64,000 nucleotides of DNA from Agrocybe praecox (taxonomy: Eukaryota; Basidiomycota; Agaricomycetes; Agaricales; Agrocybaceae): the NCBI GenBank assembly GCA_964017145.1, contig OZ024843.1, forward strand, positions 3,552,443-3,616,442, given 5' to 3'. The position numbers and the translations under genes were made by a program. Positions within the stretch are counted from its first letter, which is position 1; each line of letters starts with the position of its first letter. Below, in pieces: positions 11,950 through 24,770 of the stretch. The notes under the pieces are model-generated. The model saw nothing but the letters and a program-made list of their open reading frames with translations, did not search any database and was not told the origin of the DNA.

Positions 11950-14371
11950 TTCTCGATTATTACGCGTCTTCTTTAAATTGAAACTGAATCTGTAATAAAA
12001 TAAGTCTTTTATGCACGGTGTTTCTGCCACCACAGTTAGCGACGGAGCATGTAGTTTTATCTGAAGCTTGGTCTCAAGCGCTGAGGTCCATTTGGGCCCG
12101 GAACGTGTCGCGTGCACCCTGATCTTTTCATTTGAGAAAGCAAAAAGGCTCGAGATTAAATTCGCGAGGCCTACACATTGCATAGTGTATGACCCTCTAT
12201 CTGCTAGTGGCGTCTATGAGCCCAGATGTACGACACCTAATTGCAAAAGGTTCGCTTTGTGGTTCCCCAAATCGTCGTCGAGGGCGTCATGGGTTTGTCA
12301 GGTGCCGAAGAGCTTTTCCATGACAATGGGGGACAATGGGGCTCTATTGTCTGCTTCTCTGGAAGAGGTCGCAACATTCTGCCATACCAACAGTCGAGGT
12401 ACGTGCATGGCGAGACCGACCGCCACCGGACAACAATCAATGAACGAGAAGACGTGGCTTGCGCTCTGGTGGAAGAAGGAATTACTCCTTCACCAGGCGT
12501 ACGTTAGCTAGTTGCTGATGAAGGGGGATGTCGGTTCTTCTTCAAGTATCTACGCATCGTGCAGTGCTCTTTCCTAATATATTCCAGGACGAGCACGAGC
12601 GAGCGAGCTAAAAGAAGCAAAAGCCGGCGTTCAACCCTTACGAAGAATCTTGCGCTCAGTCATGACGTCGAAGGAAAGGTGAAAAGTCCTTTTCATTCAG
12701 CGAAAGGGTGTGCATGGCTCTTTTCGATAGCAAGAAACTAATGGTGCGTGTACTCGTACCTCTTCTTCGTACCCACGATTATCCATACCACACAATTCAT
12801 CTTCGCCCCTTCCTAGGACAGGACCTCCAAATGCCAAAAGCGGCAACGCGGCAACGTGGTTTTCTAGATGTATTTCATCGTTTTTGACGATCAGGTCATC
12901 ATGTTTCTTCCAGATTTGAGGAGTTGGACGTCGGACGCATGGTAAGAACAACCATGGCGCCCCAATGGGAAATTTTGCGTTACGTATATGTGTGACTCGT
13001 TTGTTATTGCCGCTCGGAGCCGGAGAACTGACTGACGTAACACGTTGCCGTTTCCCGGCACCCTCCTGCATCACGTGCCATAGCTGAAGTTCTGGCTCGT
13101 GTATTGAGGTGGTGTTACGAGACCTGAGAGAAACGAAGGAATCAAAGAATCGTCTTAAGCTGATATCAATTTCGTCCTATTACCCAGTCACGCTTATAAT
13201 CCGGTTACTTTCAAACCCCTAAACGTATGATACTCCTAAAAATACAAATTTGAAAACAGAAAACAAACTCGAAATCTGAGAGAGAGTAAGCGTTGCCGTG
13301 AAAGGCTGTTAATTGTATAAAATGAAGGAAGGGTTGTATGTTATTTTACTTGGTTTTTTTTTCTTTCATTGTACTTTATTATCTTCCTCTTCCTATACAT
13401 ATCATTTCCTTCCCTCATACAATCTTCCTCGCCACTATCATTTTGTCAGTACTCCGCGTTGCATCGCTGGATACCACTGACCTTGTATGATGATTCAGCG
13501 GTACTTCTTTTCGCATCCTATATATAAATTCAATTCTATCCCTTTCGAACCCCGATCAGTAAGTATTATCAACTCCGCTTGAAAAGGAACTCATAACCGC
13601 CAGCTGCGCACGGCCCACTGTAACCTATCAAGTGTCCAAGGTATGTCTGAACTCAATTGTAAGCCCATATTGCCTAAAAATGTAGAAGAGGGACTCACGA
13701 GTCATGCCAGAGAAAGGATAATTAGACGATTTATGCACTAAAGTTAGGATCATCGCTCCAGGAGTCAGCGTTTCAGATACTTTTTATGCTTTTAAGAATG
13801 TACAGTAATTTGGTTTCCAGTCAACCGTCTTATCTCAGACTCAGACTACCCTGTGATTATTTTACACTGATCCAGCGTGGTACGCGGAAGAGGTCCGAGG
13901 CATAGGTAAATAGCGTGTGATAGTACTATTTTCCGAGTCACTGTTTGCAAGACAGAAAATGGAATCGTCTCTTTCTTTCCTCACACCGACGTGCCAGGGA
14001 AGGAATCAATTATAGAAAGATTAAAACAAGCCAAACATAACCTTTCCTTGACAATTGAATTACACATACAGATCTTTCGAACCATTTCTGAGTAATCAAG
14101 AAGAACTAGAACGCCACACCGTGAGATACAATACACTGAATTTAGTCAGATTTCTTTAATTACCACTTAAGCTGCGAAGTTCGAAGTTCGAACTTGATGG
14201 TCCGAAATGCTTAAGAAGCACTATTACTGTGACGTGCAAGGCATATTGACAGGGGGTATGAAGACGACGAAAGGCACAATTCTTTACATAGGAGCAGTGT
14301 GATGGAGATGCGAACAATAATCGATAAAGAGCCAAATGGGCAGCGAAGTGTAGATATACATAAATCCTAAG
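11950..14371. other. Intergenic between OMT genes 2 and 3
   Basis: 2.4 kb with overlapping short open frames on both strands at 12068-12511 and 12697-13074, none with a recognisable domain or convincing splice structure. 13280-14350 is A/T-richer and featureless by eye. A small unknown gene at 12.0-12.5 kb cannot be excluded. Confidence 0.4.
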
Positions 14372-16376
14372 ATGTCCCCATTCTTGCTCTCTCGTATTTT
14401 GAGACATTCACGACCTGCATTTTCTCGTCGTATGAAAATGTCTTCCATTACAGGCCGACGTTCTGAGTTTACGGTCTCCTCATCTGACTCTGATCGCTCG
14501 ACCAGAAGCACAATCTCTGCCCTCGTCGAACATATTAAAGAGGCTGCAAAGGTTATAGAGGACCACTATTCGTCTTTTTCGACGGATAAGAACCCTTCTG
14601 GCGTGCCTTCCTTGGAGCACCCGGAAGAGCACCCATTGGACCGAAAGATCATGACTCGAGAAATGCGTACTGCAGTTCAAACGATAGAAGGTGCATGTGC
14701 ACAGCTTGTCGATACTGTCGGGAATCCAAATCATATATTGATGAATGTAAGGTTGCTTTTTTGTGCTTATTGTCCTTTATTCTTACGAAATCCTTCCTGT
14801 TCTAGAGATTCATGGAGGTGCGTTGCTGACAGTGGAAATGTTCGGAAAATGCTAATATATTTTGATATAGTTCTACTACCCAACCTGTCTCAACGCGGCG
14901 TTGATGTACAAAATTCCGGACGTTCTACACGAAAAACCGGAGGGGATGCATATTTCTGAAATTGAGAAGAAAACAGGTATCAATCATAGAAAAATTGGGA
15001 GAGTGCTGAGGATGCTCGCTTCGAGACACATCTTCAAGGAAGGTAAGCTTGTCTCTATTAAATAGTCACATAAGAATGATCCAACTTACTATTCCTTCCA
15101 ATTTAGTTGCAGAAAATGTGTTCGCTAATAACCGACTTAGCATCCATCTTCTTTCAAGTAACCCCCTATCCGATATGGGACTCCATTTGTTCGTAACTTA
15201 CTCCCGACCATCGCTTTTGTCGTATCATTTAACTAACTCGTGATTTACAGCGGGGATGAGGCTTACAAGTCTAGCGTTCATTTACCTGAACTCCTTGCAG
15301 ACAAGGAATGGGGTCACTCCTTTTCTCACAAGGAGGCAGCTTTTAATAAATATAGCGGGTATGAAGGAACCATGTTCGAGCACTACGAGCACGTAAGTGA
15401 TTCGCCTTACCGTGCAATTTATGGAGTGGTGATAAAATCCGTAATCTCGTCCATAAAAGGACCATCCTGTAGGTACCCACCGTGGCGCGCGATTTGGTCG
15501 CGGTCTGATAGCATGGGCGGCAGCACTTGAAAGTCATTCAATTCTACATGGTACCTGCTCCAGTTCTTCCTCCTTACTATTTCATAAGCTAACCTTCCAT
15601 TCTTGAAAGGGTATCCCTGGAAGGAGCTCGGAGATGTCTCCGTCTGTGACCTTGGGTCTGGGGTTGGCGCCATGTCAATGGAACTAGCCAAAACATATCC
15701 TAACCTGCGATTCGTTCTGCAAGACTTGCCAAACAGATTGAAGCAAGGGGAGACCGAGATTTGGCCCGAGAGATGTCCCGAGGCTCTAGAACAGAATCGC
15801 GTACAATGGGTTCCATTTGATTTGTTTACAGACCCCCCCGTTTCCGGCTGTGATGTTTACTATGTAAGTCGCTTGCCATTCTAAAGTTTACTCTCAAATT
15901 CTAATCAGCGTTCCACAGTTGAAAAATATAATGTAAGTTGACCCGGTATTACCTCGTCTAATGACACCCCTTAAACGCTAGTTAGACACGATTGGTCGGA
16001 CGAAGTTGCTATCAAGGTTTTGACCAACGTGCGGCTATCAATGACCCCTCACAGCAGAGTCCTCGTTCGTGAGTTCAATTTTCAATGATCAGTCAGAATT
16101 TCTCTGATTTAGTTTTCAGAGGAGCATATCTTGCAGCATGCCCACCGTGTTCCTGATCCATCCTCAGATATTAAACACGCGCCTCACCCTATGCTACCCA
16201 ATTATGGAGCAGGCCGAATACGTCACTACAATGTCGACATACAGCTGCTCAACTTTTTGAATAGTGAAGTTCGCACCTTGTCACAGTTCATCAAGTTGGG
16301 AGAAGCTGCTGGACTTGAATACGTGAGAGTGCTCAACCTCGGTGAGACTGACGTGATTGAATATCGACTTCAGTGA
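14372..16376 (+). CDS. COMT-like SAM-dependent O-methyltransferase, paralog 3
   Basis: Same plan as paralogs 1 and 2, with microexons at 14806-14817 (12 nt) and 15919-15932 (14 nt). Key parts: ISALVEHIKEAAKVIEDHY, winged-helix NHRKIGRVLRMLASRHIF, VCDLGSGVGAMSMELAK (SAM motif I), FVLQDLPNRL, RHDWSDE (catalytic His), LPNYGAGRIRHYNVD, ending ETDVIEYRLQ. It is closer to paralog 2 than to paralog 1. The ATG at 14372 gives an Arg-rich leader, but an A/T-rich TATA-like stretch lies only about 20 bp before it, so translation may start at the Met codons at 14432 or 14438. All inspected splice sites allow a continuous frame. Confidence 0.87.
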
Positions 16377-17134
16377 TTGATAGAGTAATTCGCTCGAGTA
16401 TATATTGGAGGTTTAAAAATCAATATTTATATCAAAACTGATCAATGATCAATTGAGAGAAATTGAAGGTAAATGCCTGAACACGAAGTGGAACAGGTTT
16501 TACTTACATAGTACCAATACATGGTAATCAATACCGCACATGCCGACATGATGACCCTCTCGGCCTCGGCCCTCGACATCCAAGTTCCACCTGCGGTAGT
16601 ACTTGTAGTGACTTTTTGACTATACTACGTAGTCCCCCGTTACTGTTTGCTCCAAGTTCTCTCGGTATACTCACATCCTCTGTATAATTATTGTATTGTT
16701 GTTGGACCACTGTTTGAAGCGTACTAAAAAATGGGAATAAGAGGTAGGGCTAGAGGTTTGCTAATACAATAGGAACCATAGCAGATAATTCTTTACATCC
16801 GGGAGACTTTTCAAAGATTAAAGCGCACAAGCATGAAATTTAATGCATAAAAAAGGATTCGCAGTACCGCAGCGACGAACTCTTCACCCCTCTAAAAATG
16901 TACTCGTTATTTTCGAAATGCGAGGTTTGAATATTACACAAAGATATTATGTCTCTGTATCCAGGCGTCGACCGTAGGGCAAATTGGAAGGAATAAGAAT
17001 TGCGTAGTGAAATGCTTGATCATCCCCCAAGGTACTTCGGCATCCCACGGCCGTTGCATCCAGACTCCGACGTGTAATACATGACTTATGTTGGCAGCTA
17101 AAAGTTTAGTGCTTGAGCCTAGCTTAGTTCATCG
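16377..17134. other. Intergenic, no gene seen
   Basis: 3' flank of OMT gene 3 and about 650 bp of unremarkable sequence. No repeat partner noticed within the window. Confidence 0.4.
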
Positions 17135-17576
17135 TTGTCACCCACTGCTTTTCATTCTAACTCGCGAGAGATGTTTCGTTTAATGCCAAGCTCATTACGA
17201 GGACAGCACAAGAGCCGGTCGATAGTCGAAAGGATGTCAAAGTACCAGGGATGACGCTGGTGATTCCAGTTGGGTCATGATCATAGCGGTAAAGATTTAT
17301 GCAGATTGTTGAAAATCGACGTGACTCTTTCATGTGAAGTAAAGCCAAGCTCATGATTAAAGGCGACTGCCTTTAATCACACGATAGCAGCGTATTGTAT
17401 TCATTGCCCACGGCTACGCCTTGTGACTTCTCGCCACCTTTTTATGATTCTGGGTCCCTCCGTTCGAGTCGTACAATCCAAGGATCCACCATTTCAGACT
17501 CCAACGTCGTCCCGACGCTCCGATATTTTTGATATCTGCAGATCGAAGTAGCGAGGGGTACCCCTTATCAAAAGGT
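17135..17576. repeat. Segmental duplicate of about 50268-50699
   Basis: Near-identical to 50268-50699, including shared blocks such as GATATCTGCAGATCGAA and AGCGAGGGGTACCCCTTATC. No gene is visible in either copy. In the second copy this block runs straight into the equivalent of 21924, so everything in between (17577-21923) is extra here. Confidence 0.75.
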
Positions 17577-18076
17577 CATCAGCAAAAAAGCGGGCAAAAA
17601 ATAAACCCCCAGAAACCTTTGCAATCTATCGAAAGGTTCAACGAACTCGAGAATACTTGCAGCCAGGTTAAAACCTGCATCGGGTGAAACACAACCGATG
17701 GGATGTGCACAAACATTCCAATGTATATGACGCGAGCGAGCGTCAGAACTCGTTAGAATTCATCTCAATCACGGCAAAATATTCTCACTGTTCTAATGGG
17801 TTCTCTCAATAGGATTAGTTGTTTTAAATTGTATCATCATAATCCGTCAAAGTATATAGAACCATTCTCATGTTTGCGATGAATGCCAGAGAAATACGAA
17901 GCATGGTAATCCGTGACAACTTTGCCCTATACCGCCCCAATACAATCCTAATAATCATCACTGAATTCCGTTTACGGGTTAAAATCATTTGGATTTCTAT
18001 ATTACAGCATACAGAATACATAATACGCGAGCTAAAGACTATGATGACAACAAAAAAGATAAGCAAGGGACGCAAG

Positions 18077-19918
18077 TCAATGAAGTCGTTTCCGCTTGGA
18101 CTTGGGGTGCTGGGCAGTTTGCGTCGTCTTGGCGGCTTTTACTGGTACGTGTTGGTCTGGTTCTTCTTCATCGTCGGATGGGGGAAGGTTCATGCCGCGC
18201 GTGCGAGGTCCGGCTCGAAGAATAGTTGGTCCAGGACTTGAAGTACCCTCTCTGGGAGGGGGTGGTACCCACGGTGTTTGACTACGTGCTGGAGGGTTAT
18301 CGTTGGCGTTCGAACGTGGAGTTTGTTGATGAGTTGGTGATTCCAAAAGTTGGGGAGTTGAATTACGACGCCCCGAGACTTGATGTAGCCCATGATCTTG
18401 CGTGTTCGACGATCCCTAGAGGTATGTCAATTACTTGTCTTTACATCGAGAAATCATTGAGAAAAATATTATTACCTGTTCGTTTTCGCGTGCCCGCTTC
18501 GCACGAATAGCTAGGATTCCCGTTGGATCATCCTTATCAATAGGATCTGCTTCGGGATCCTCGAGTAAGGCCCCTTTGGCTTTACGCTTTCGTTTAAGCG
18601 CAGGAAGCTGACTGTAAGATAATATATGAGAGCAATGTAGTGCACGTATATATGAATTGAAGAGAAAGACTTACTCGGTGAGAAATTTGAGCGTATCAAT
18701 AGACCATGGGTTGTTCGGGTCGGCAGTAAAAAGTTGGACACAAATATCATAGAACCCCTCGATGTCAAAGTATCCATCGAAGCGATTCCACTGCTGGAGC
18801 GTCGACAGACTAACATATATCTTATCTCACATCAGTATATAGTCTCATAACATTGAAACTTTGCTGCTTACCTGGCATGCCGTGTATGCGACAGCTTGTG
18901 GTGTCATGGCTCGCATTCCATGAATTTCAGCCTGACCTGCCTTCGCAACAGCGCGATGTCCATTGGTAATGGATGATTCGCCCGTGTAGAAAAGACGCAA
19001 GGCCTATACGAATCAGAATATAGGGCACAAAATGAAGAAAAATGTAGAAACCCACTCGTATGACCGTGTGACTACGAAATAACCCTTTGTCAGGTTCATT
19101 TTCATCATAGACAGTCCCATCTTCGAATAGAAAAGCCGGAAGGTTGCAGGAACGAAGATGAATCTTGCCTTGTTCGACCTTCTTCATATAATCACTGCAT
19201 ATATATAAGAACAAAGCATAAGAGACAGTATAAATCATTACTTACAAGGGATTTTGGTCGAAAAGACCTTTGTCCTTCATTGGAACAAGGGCACTCGCTG
19301 TACCAACGTGAACCCACCCCCTGGTTGCCTTGATAGTGGGAGAGATGGCAGGGGTTAGAGGGTTTTCGATAGGATTGAGCGGCAACAAAGAACCAATAAG
19401 CTTTTTTATGTTATTGGTATCTTGGGCTCGAGCCTCACGCATCGCTTTGTTCATCTAGCTTGAACGGATTAGTGCATATACGCAGTTTAAATATGAAAAA
19501 ATGACGTACCTGTGCAAGAAACCTCTCGTACTGGTTGCGTGACAGTTTAAACGCAGACACGAGAGCAGGAAAATCTGGATGAAGGTCCATGATAGCCTCA
19601 TAGCATTCAATGCTCGATGCATCGTGTCTACGACACCAGCATGTAGGAGAATGACCAGAGAGAGATAAACAAAGACGTACACATCTTCGGAATCCTCTAC
19701 ACCAATGTCAAGTATAACTTCGAGATCCAAAAATGGGCTTATCGAACGAGGAAGCCAACGTGCGATACCCAAAAACACATTGAGGGGATGTTTTTTCGGT
19801 GGAATAACATCTATATCATATTAAATAGCGCATATTAATCGGTTTGGAGGTACTTACCTTCGTCGTCCTCAGCAGTTGTGAGGCAAGAAATGATTTGGCG
19901 CGTAACAGAGGGGGGCAT
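18077..19918 (-). CDS. DUF6698-like Agaricomycete protein
   Basis: A multi-exon gene on the - strand. The ATG at 19918 opens a short exon (MPPSVTRQIISC..., to 19858, GTAAGT donor). Later exons code a segment with LDLEVILDIGVEDSED, a block with IKKLIGSLLPLNP...GWVHVGTASALVPM, then DYMKKVEQGKIHLRSCNLPAFLFEDG, a region ending HGMRAMTPQAVAYTA, and QQWNRFDGYFDIEGFYDICV. The last exon (about 18413-18077) is a low-complexity Pro/Ser/acidic tail ending in KSKRKR, possibly a nuclear localisation signal. The order of blocks matches what I know of a large family of uncharacterised Agaricomycete proteins (DUF6698). Function is unknown. It lies alone inside an inverted-repeat-bounded insertion, so it may be the cargo or the mobility protein of that element. 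Confidence 0.65.
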
Positions 19919-20139
19919 AGTGGTGGTTGAAAATAGAGGAGCGTTTAATTTGGAGCAGATCCAAATCAAGCCTTACTAGTTACTGCCTGCCGTGATGTCA
20001 TCCGGCATGATGAGCCGGTGTGCAAGAGTAGTTGTGACTTCATCATTCTTTGGCGTCGTCATTTAAATATTTACTGTCTAGATTCGGGGGTTTGGTGTAG
20101 CGAGACAGTTAGAAGATCACGCAGAAGATGTAACGATTG

Positions 20140-21240
20140 GATGAACTCACTGGTGTGTGGTGTCCGTGTCGTTCTTCACCATCCCTGTCATCCGTCACTG
20201 TCGCAAGTCAACCCTCGCTATCCCTGTTGTTCCTTATCGTCCCCACTGTTCCCCAGTGCCCACTGCGACCATTTCTGTTGTTCCTCATGTCCTCGTTGTT
20301 CTTTATCATCCCCACTGTTCCCCACCATTTGACTGGGCAGGACCACGGAGGCCTCTCAGAGGACATATAAGTCCAATGTGCGAGGAACCGGTGCTGAATG
20401 TTGGACGCTTCGCTGGAAGAGCTGGATCAACAACATTAATTTAAATGTGAGAGATAGAGGGTGCACTTACCATACGCAGCGCCCAATGTACGTATAGGAG
20501 AACAAAGATGTAGTTGGGTCAAAGGTTTCTGAGGGAAGCGTCACCCCACATGAAATTTTGAATAGCAGGCTTAACGGACGTACCAGAGACCTACGACCCC
20601 ACCACCCATAAAGGAAGAATGCCATGACGGGCATTGATAGAGGGCTACGACAGAAAGGTATGCAGGTGGTCTGGAGCCAAGGTGTCATCACGAGCACAAC
20701 TAGGATTGTATTGAGTGAACGTACAATGAAAATTCTCGCCAACCGAGCACGACGTGTGGGCGATGTCGCTGTTGGTCTTCAACATCCGCTAGATGTGAGT
20801 CGCATGGGTTTTACAATGACGCTGAGGTGAAATGGACTCAGTAAGTATAAGGAAAATCTCATACAAAATAATACTTACCTCGCTCGCAGCCCGACAGCTG
20901 ATCCCACCCAGGAATACCCCTTTCACCCACTCGCCACCCCGCTGTTCCCCATCGTCCCTTACGCTCTTCATTGGCGCTCCACTGTGATACCATCGTACCC
21001 TACCATCGCTGTCGTAGCCCGTCGTTCCTGGCCGACATTGTTCGTCACCATCCTTCCCGTTGTTCGTCACCGTTGTTCCTCGCTGTCCCCGTCGTTCCTA
21101 CTAACTCTCAATGTTCTTGGTGCTCCTTACCAACCCTATCCTTCTTCGCTGACCCTGTTGCTCCTACCATCTTCGTTGTCCGGACGCCCATCGTTGGTCA
21201 TCGCCGTTTGCTCCTGGCCACTGTTCAAACTGACAACTGT
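20140..21240. repeat. Pyrimidine-rich degenerate repeats
   Basis: Two stretches (about 20160-20330 and 20890-21200) are loose repeats of motifs like GTTGTTCCT and CACTGTTCCCC. They create stop-poor reading frames with biased Pro/Ser/Val/Cys content that should not be read as genes. Both lie inside the inverted-repeat-bounded segment. Confidence 0.5.
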
Positions 21241-21923
21241 ACAAGTCAGTTCAAACTCCGACTTAACAACTACGCGGGATGCCGGTGTCCGACTGCACAC
21301 GATTGCGCAATCAATCTGGGAGAATCCACCCTGTCGTTGAGTCGGCATCAGCATCAGCGTCATCCCATTGCGTTATACGTTGGTTCGTTGGTTCATTTAT
21401 ACATTCGTTCCCATTTGTGTTTGTGTTTGTGTTTTATATCTTTTTCTTGAAATGTTGCATGAAACGTTGGGAGTCCAAGCACTTCCCGCAGGGCCATTTG
21501 CAGGTTATTAATATCGATGATCTAAATGCGAAAAACCTTAATGCGCTCGTTATTCTTTCCTCCCACCCTTGCTCGACGGCGTTGACTAGACTCAGAGATG
21601 GTGAGTCATAAGACGAGCTTGACGTCGTTGGGCTTGCACCTCAGTAGAATGCAATGTTAATCACATAGAAAATTAGTAGAATACTTTGAAGAGTGCAAAA
21701 GGGATTTTGTACCATTTCTAACTCGCAATCCGATAAACCGAGAACAATTCTATGTGTTTCCAACGGCATAAACTAGTTCTGATACATTTGTAACATGTAG
21801 AATGTTTCCTTACTCACAGAATCTCACAGAATTATTCCGCTAACGTTAGAATACACGTAAAACGACTCATAATAACTTGGTGCTTATAAAAACCGTTGGA
21901 ACAAATCAGGCATTTTGCTGATG

Positions 21924-24330
21924 GTGCTCTAAGACACTGGAACTCGGTCAATCAGAGCCTTTCAAATTATAATGGCCATGCTCCGGAGCATGGTTGTATT
22001 GACTAGCTTGTCCTGTGATCCGTGACATTAAATTATAAGGCCAGGAAATACACCGCCATCGCAGTCTCCACAGATGCCGACAAAAAGGCGCCCACAAATT
22101 GAAACAAGTTGAAGGCGACAACATTTTTCTCGGACAATGTTGCCAAATTGACATCAAACCCTATACCATTGATAAGAAGGTGAAAGGGGTTATTGCGATA
22201 TGGGGTCATTAATCATGAAATTTATGTTGAGACCAGCACGCGGCGACTGTCGGTAAGCCTTTTCTCTCTGGTACAAATGCCCCTCAGCAAAATTACAAGT
22301 CGTCTCTTTTCTTCTGAACCCAAAGCCCCTCATGGCAGCTCTACCCAGCAGATCAGTACAGATGCGACGACTCATATCCAAGATTTCTGGGATACGGGCT
22401 ACGTCTGATGCATCAAGCTCAAGGGCTACTCGCCGTTTGACGAACATGAATGCCAACGCTGCGTCCGACTCGCACGTCGAAAGCGAACTGTCTGCTCTTG
22501 CTTCAATTGAAGTACTTATTCTCACTTTTGTGATTATAGACATCCAATCATGGTCGTTCGTTATAGCCATTTTTGCGTGACGATTTTCCTATAAAAAACC
22601 CCAGAAATTCATTTAAATGGAACCTAAAGGCAAGAACAGCGAAAGAGGCTTGCCATCAGTAGAATTTTGTTTAGTATCGTCGATGGATGCTGCTGCTAAT
22701 GAGAACATAGATGAGCATGTGCACACAATATCACAATACAGGGAAGATACCAATGGATTATCTTGAGGCATCTCATTTGTGCTGACAGTGGTGAAATTGT
22801 GAGCAGAACTGACCCCGTACCCTGATCCAGTAGTAGAATGCCCACTTGAAAACGCGGTCGAAGAATCACTACCGGATGATCCTGGTCGTGAAAAGGAGGG
22901 CCCGTAGGAGAATGGGTCATTATAATCATCGTTATCCACAGAAGCACCAAACTCCATCTGGTACCGTGATACCCGTATGTGGCTTTTCAGTCTCCGTAGC
23001 ATCTGGACCCGACCAGGCTTCGGCCATATGGGTACTAGAGTAATCTCACCCATATTCCTTACCCTTGCGATCCCCCTCGACAGACCAAAATCGAAAACGG
23101 AGGGTTCCTGCTGGCCAGGAGGATTTGAGAAGGTAGCCATCCCCCAAGCGTTCGTTTTATCGAACCCAATAGTCATGCGCACGTCACCATTTCGTGCTTG
23201 TCGTCCGCGCACAACGTTAACATATCGATATCAACTCTCTGCATGTTGTGCCGCATACTCTCGCAGTTTCTTGACGTTCCCCAATTCTGTTGTATTTGAC
23301 CCAGCGGGCATCGTCAAAATGGCGCCCTTCTGAGCTGAGGACTCGAATCTAGAAATGATTAAACTTCACAACCATGCTCACGCAAAATCAGATTCCAGTA
23401 CGTACATAGACTCTCCCTGCCGAAATGACTTCTTGACTGACACGCTCGCCAGAGAGCTCCCTCGACGATGGGATGAATATGCCCGAATATCATTGCCGTT
23501 CAGTATCAAGGGCTCGAATCCCTTGGGCATCTCTTCTGGGTTGAAATGATGCCCTCGCACAGCTTCTCGGAACGAAGAATTCCGACTCACAACGGACGAA
23601 TGTCTTAGCAAGATAAGATGCCCATCGCGATCGTCAAATGTGGGTTTATCGAGTCTTTGAGTAAGTTAATCCTTACAGCAAGACCTTGATTTGGCATCGG
23701 TGGCGGAAGTTGTGCCATATCGGAGGGCGGTGTTTCTTGTCTAATGGTGCTCTGACGATTGTCGTTCTCTCGACCCTGGTTGAGGCAAATTCTCATTGAT
23801 GAGGATGTAGCATAGAAAATTTGAAATATCCGCAACGGACCTGGTTCTGCTTTCTGGGCTTTCTGGGTTTCCTCGGTTTATTCAGCCGGACTGACGGTTC
23901 ACTGGAGTTGTTGATCGTTAGGTTCTTGACAGTGAAATGACTTCCAGCCACAGCATTGAATTCGCCGTCGAGAATGTTGACGCCACCTTGAGGAGAACCT
24001 TCTATGATGTTGGCACTTGGATTTCCACTGTTGATAACCTACGATTAAAGCATGCCAGACATAGCAAAAGAAAGAATACACACTTTGTAGTGTTCTTCGT
24101 ATTTAACATGCTTCCACCCCCTGCAATTTCGCCTGATTTGTATGGGTAATTGCGTTGTGCTCGTGGTCGCCGATGGATTGGGTCAGGAGGGTTCATGGTC
24201 TATGCCGACGAAGAAAGAAAGAGTTTTTGGATTTGCAGTATCATTCATATTCGCGAAAGTATAGCCCTGGACCTGATCTTCAATATTGCTGTGTCTGTCA
24301 TGCTTGCTTTCCGTTGTGGCAGTGCAACCT
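21924..24330. repeat. Segmental duplicate, decayed copy
   Basis: 21924-22510 matches 50702-51268 and 22510-24330 matches about 52370-54400, in the same orientation. Relative to the other copy it lacks an internal 1.1 kb stretch (51269-52368) plus smaller pieces of 80-190 bp inside the gene. It holds the pseudogene at 22613-24075. Confidence 0.75.
22613..24075 (-). pseudogene. Broken copy of the gene at 52468-54130
   Basis: On the - strand the same conserved blocks appear as in the better copy: GGVNILDGEFNAVAGSHFTVK (near 24000-23930), FNPEEMPKGFEPLILNGND, RGRQARNGDVRM and GFDKTNAWGMATFSN. It is disabled. About 190 bp that code the FPLWIPAP...GDVGII region in the other copy are missing near 23550, shifting the frame. 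About 80 bp around the NQCLF block are missing near 22950, and an indel near 23080 changes the reading frame after PSVF. Confidence 0.75.
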
Positions 24331-24770
24331 TCCCCAGTCCGATCAGATTAGATCATACCATAACAGATATGTGACCGACGCGTACATAGCCTAATACATC
24401 CATCCAAGCTTTGATCACTACTGCCATTGTGCGAGGCTGCTCGACGCGCTTCCGAGCTCAGCTACGCCATACAGCTGCATACTGGAATCCTCGATCTGGT
24501 GACAACAGAGCGATTCGCTGCTCTTCGCTTTTTCTGGCAACTTATGTCCCAATTTCGGCATCAAAACTGCCAGCAGACCATTCTGGTCGTTTTTTTTTTG
24601 ACGCGTTTAATAAACCGAAACCGCGTTCTCTGCCTCCTTCTTTCTTTCAGACTCTCAGCAAAGCATCACAGACAACACCAGACACTGCATAACCCCAGAC
24701 ACCAAACACCAATTTAACAGACTTCCTTTTCCCATATACTTCATTTAATATCTGTCAAACCTTCGTCATC

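Larger units (their letters stand above)
17577..21923. mobile_element. TIR-bounded 4.35 kb insertion carrying a DUF6698-like gene
   Basis: The segment begins CATCAGCAAAA (17577-17587) and ends with its exact inverse TTTTGCTGATG (21913-21923). It is flanked on both sides by GT (17575-17576 and 21924-21925). The duplicate locus at 50690-50710 runs without it, reading TTATCAAAA, one base, GTGCTC, an apparent empty site with a single GT. Inverted ends, a 2-bp duplication and an empty site agree on the same borders. The only gene seen inside is 18077-19918 (-). No classical transposase is recognised, so it may be non-autonomous or of an unfamiliar type. Confidence 0.6.

Noticed and set aside
12068..13074. 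Frames of 60-147 codons between OMT genes 2 and 3
   Set aside because: They overlap on both strands, have no recognisable domain and cannot be joined into one convincing protein.
20018..21611. Several Ser/Pro/Cys-rich frames
   Set aside because: Low-complexity pyrimidine-rich DNA with overlapping frames and no splice structure.
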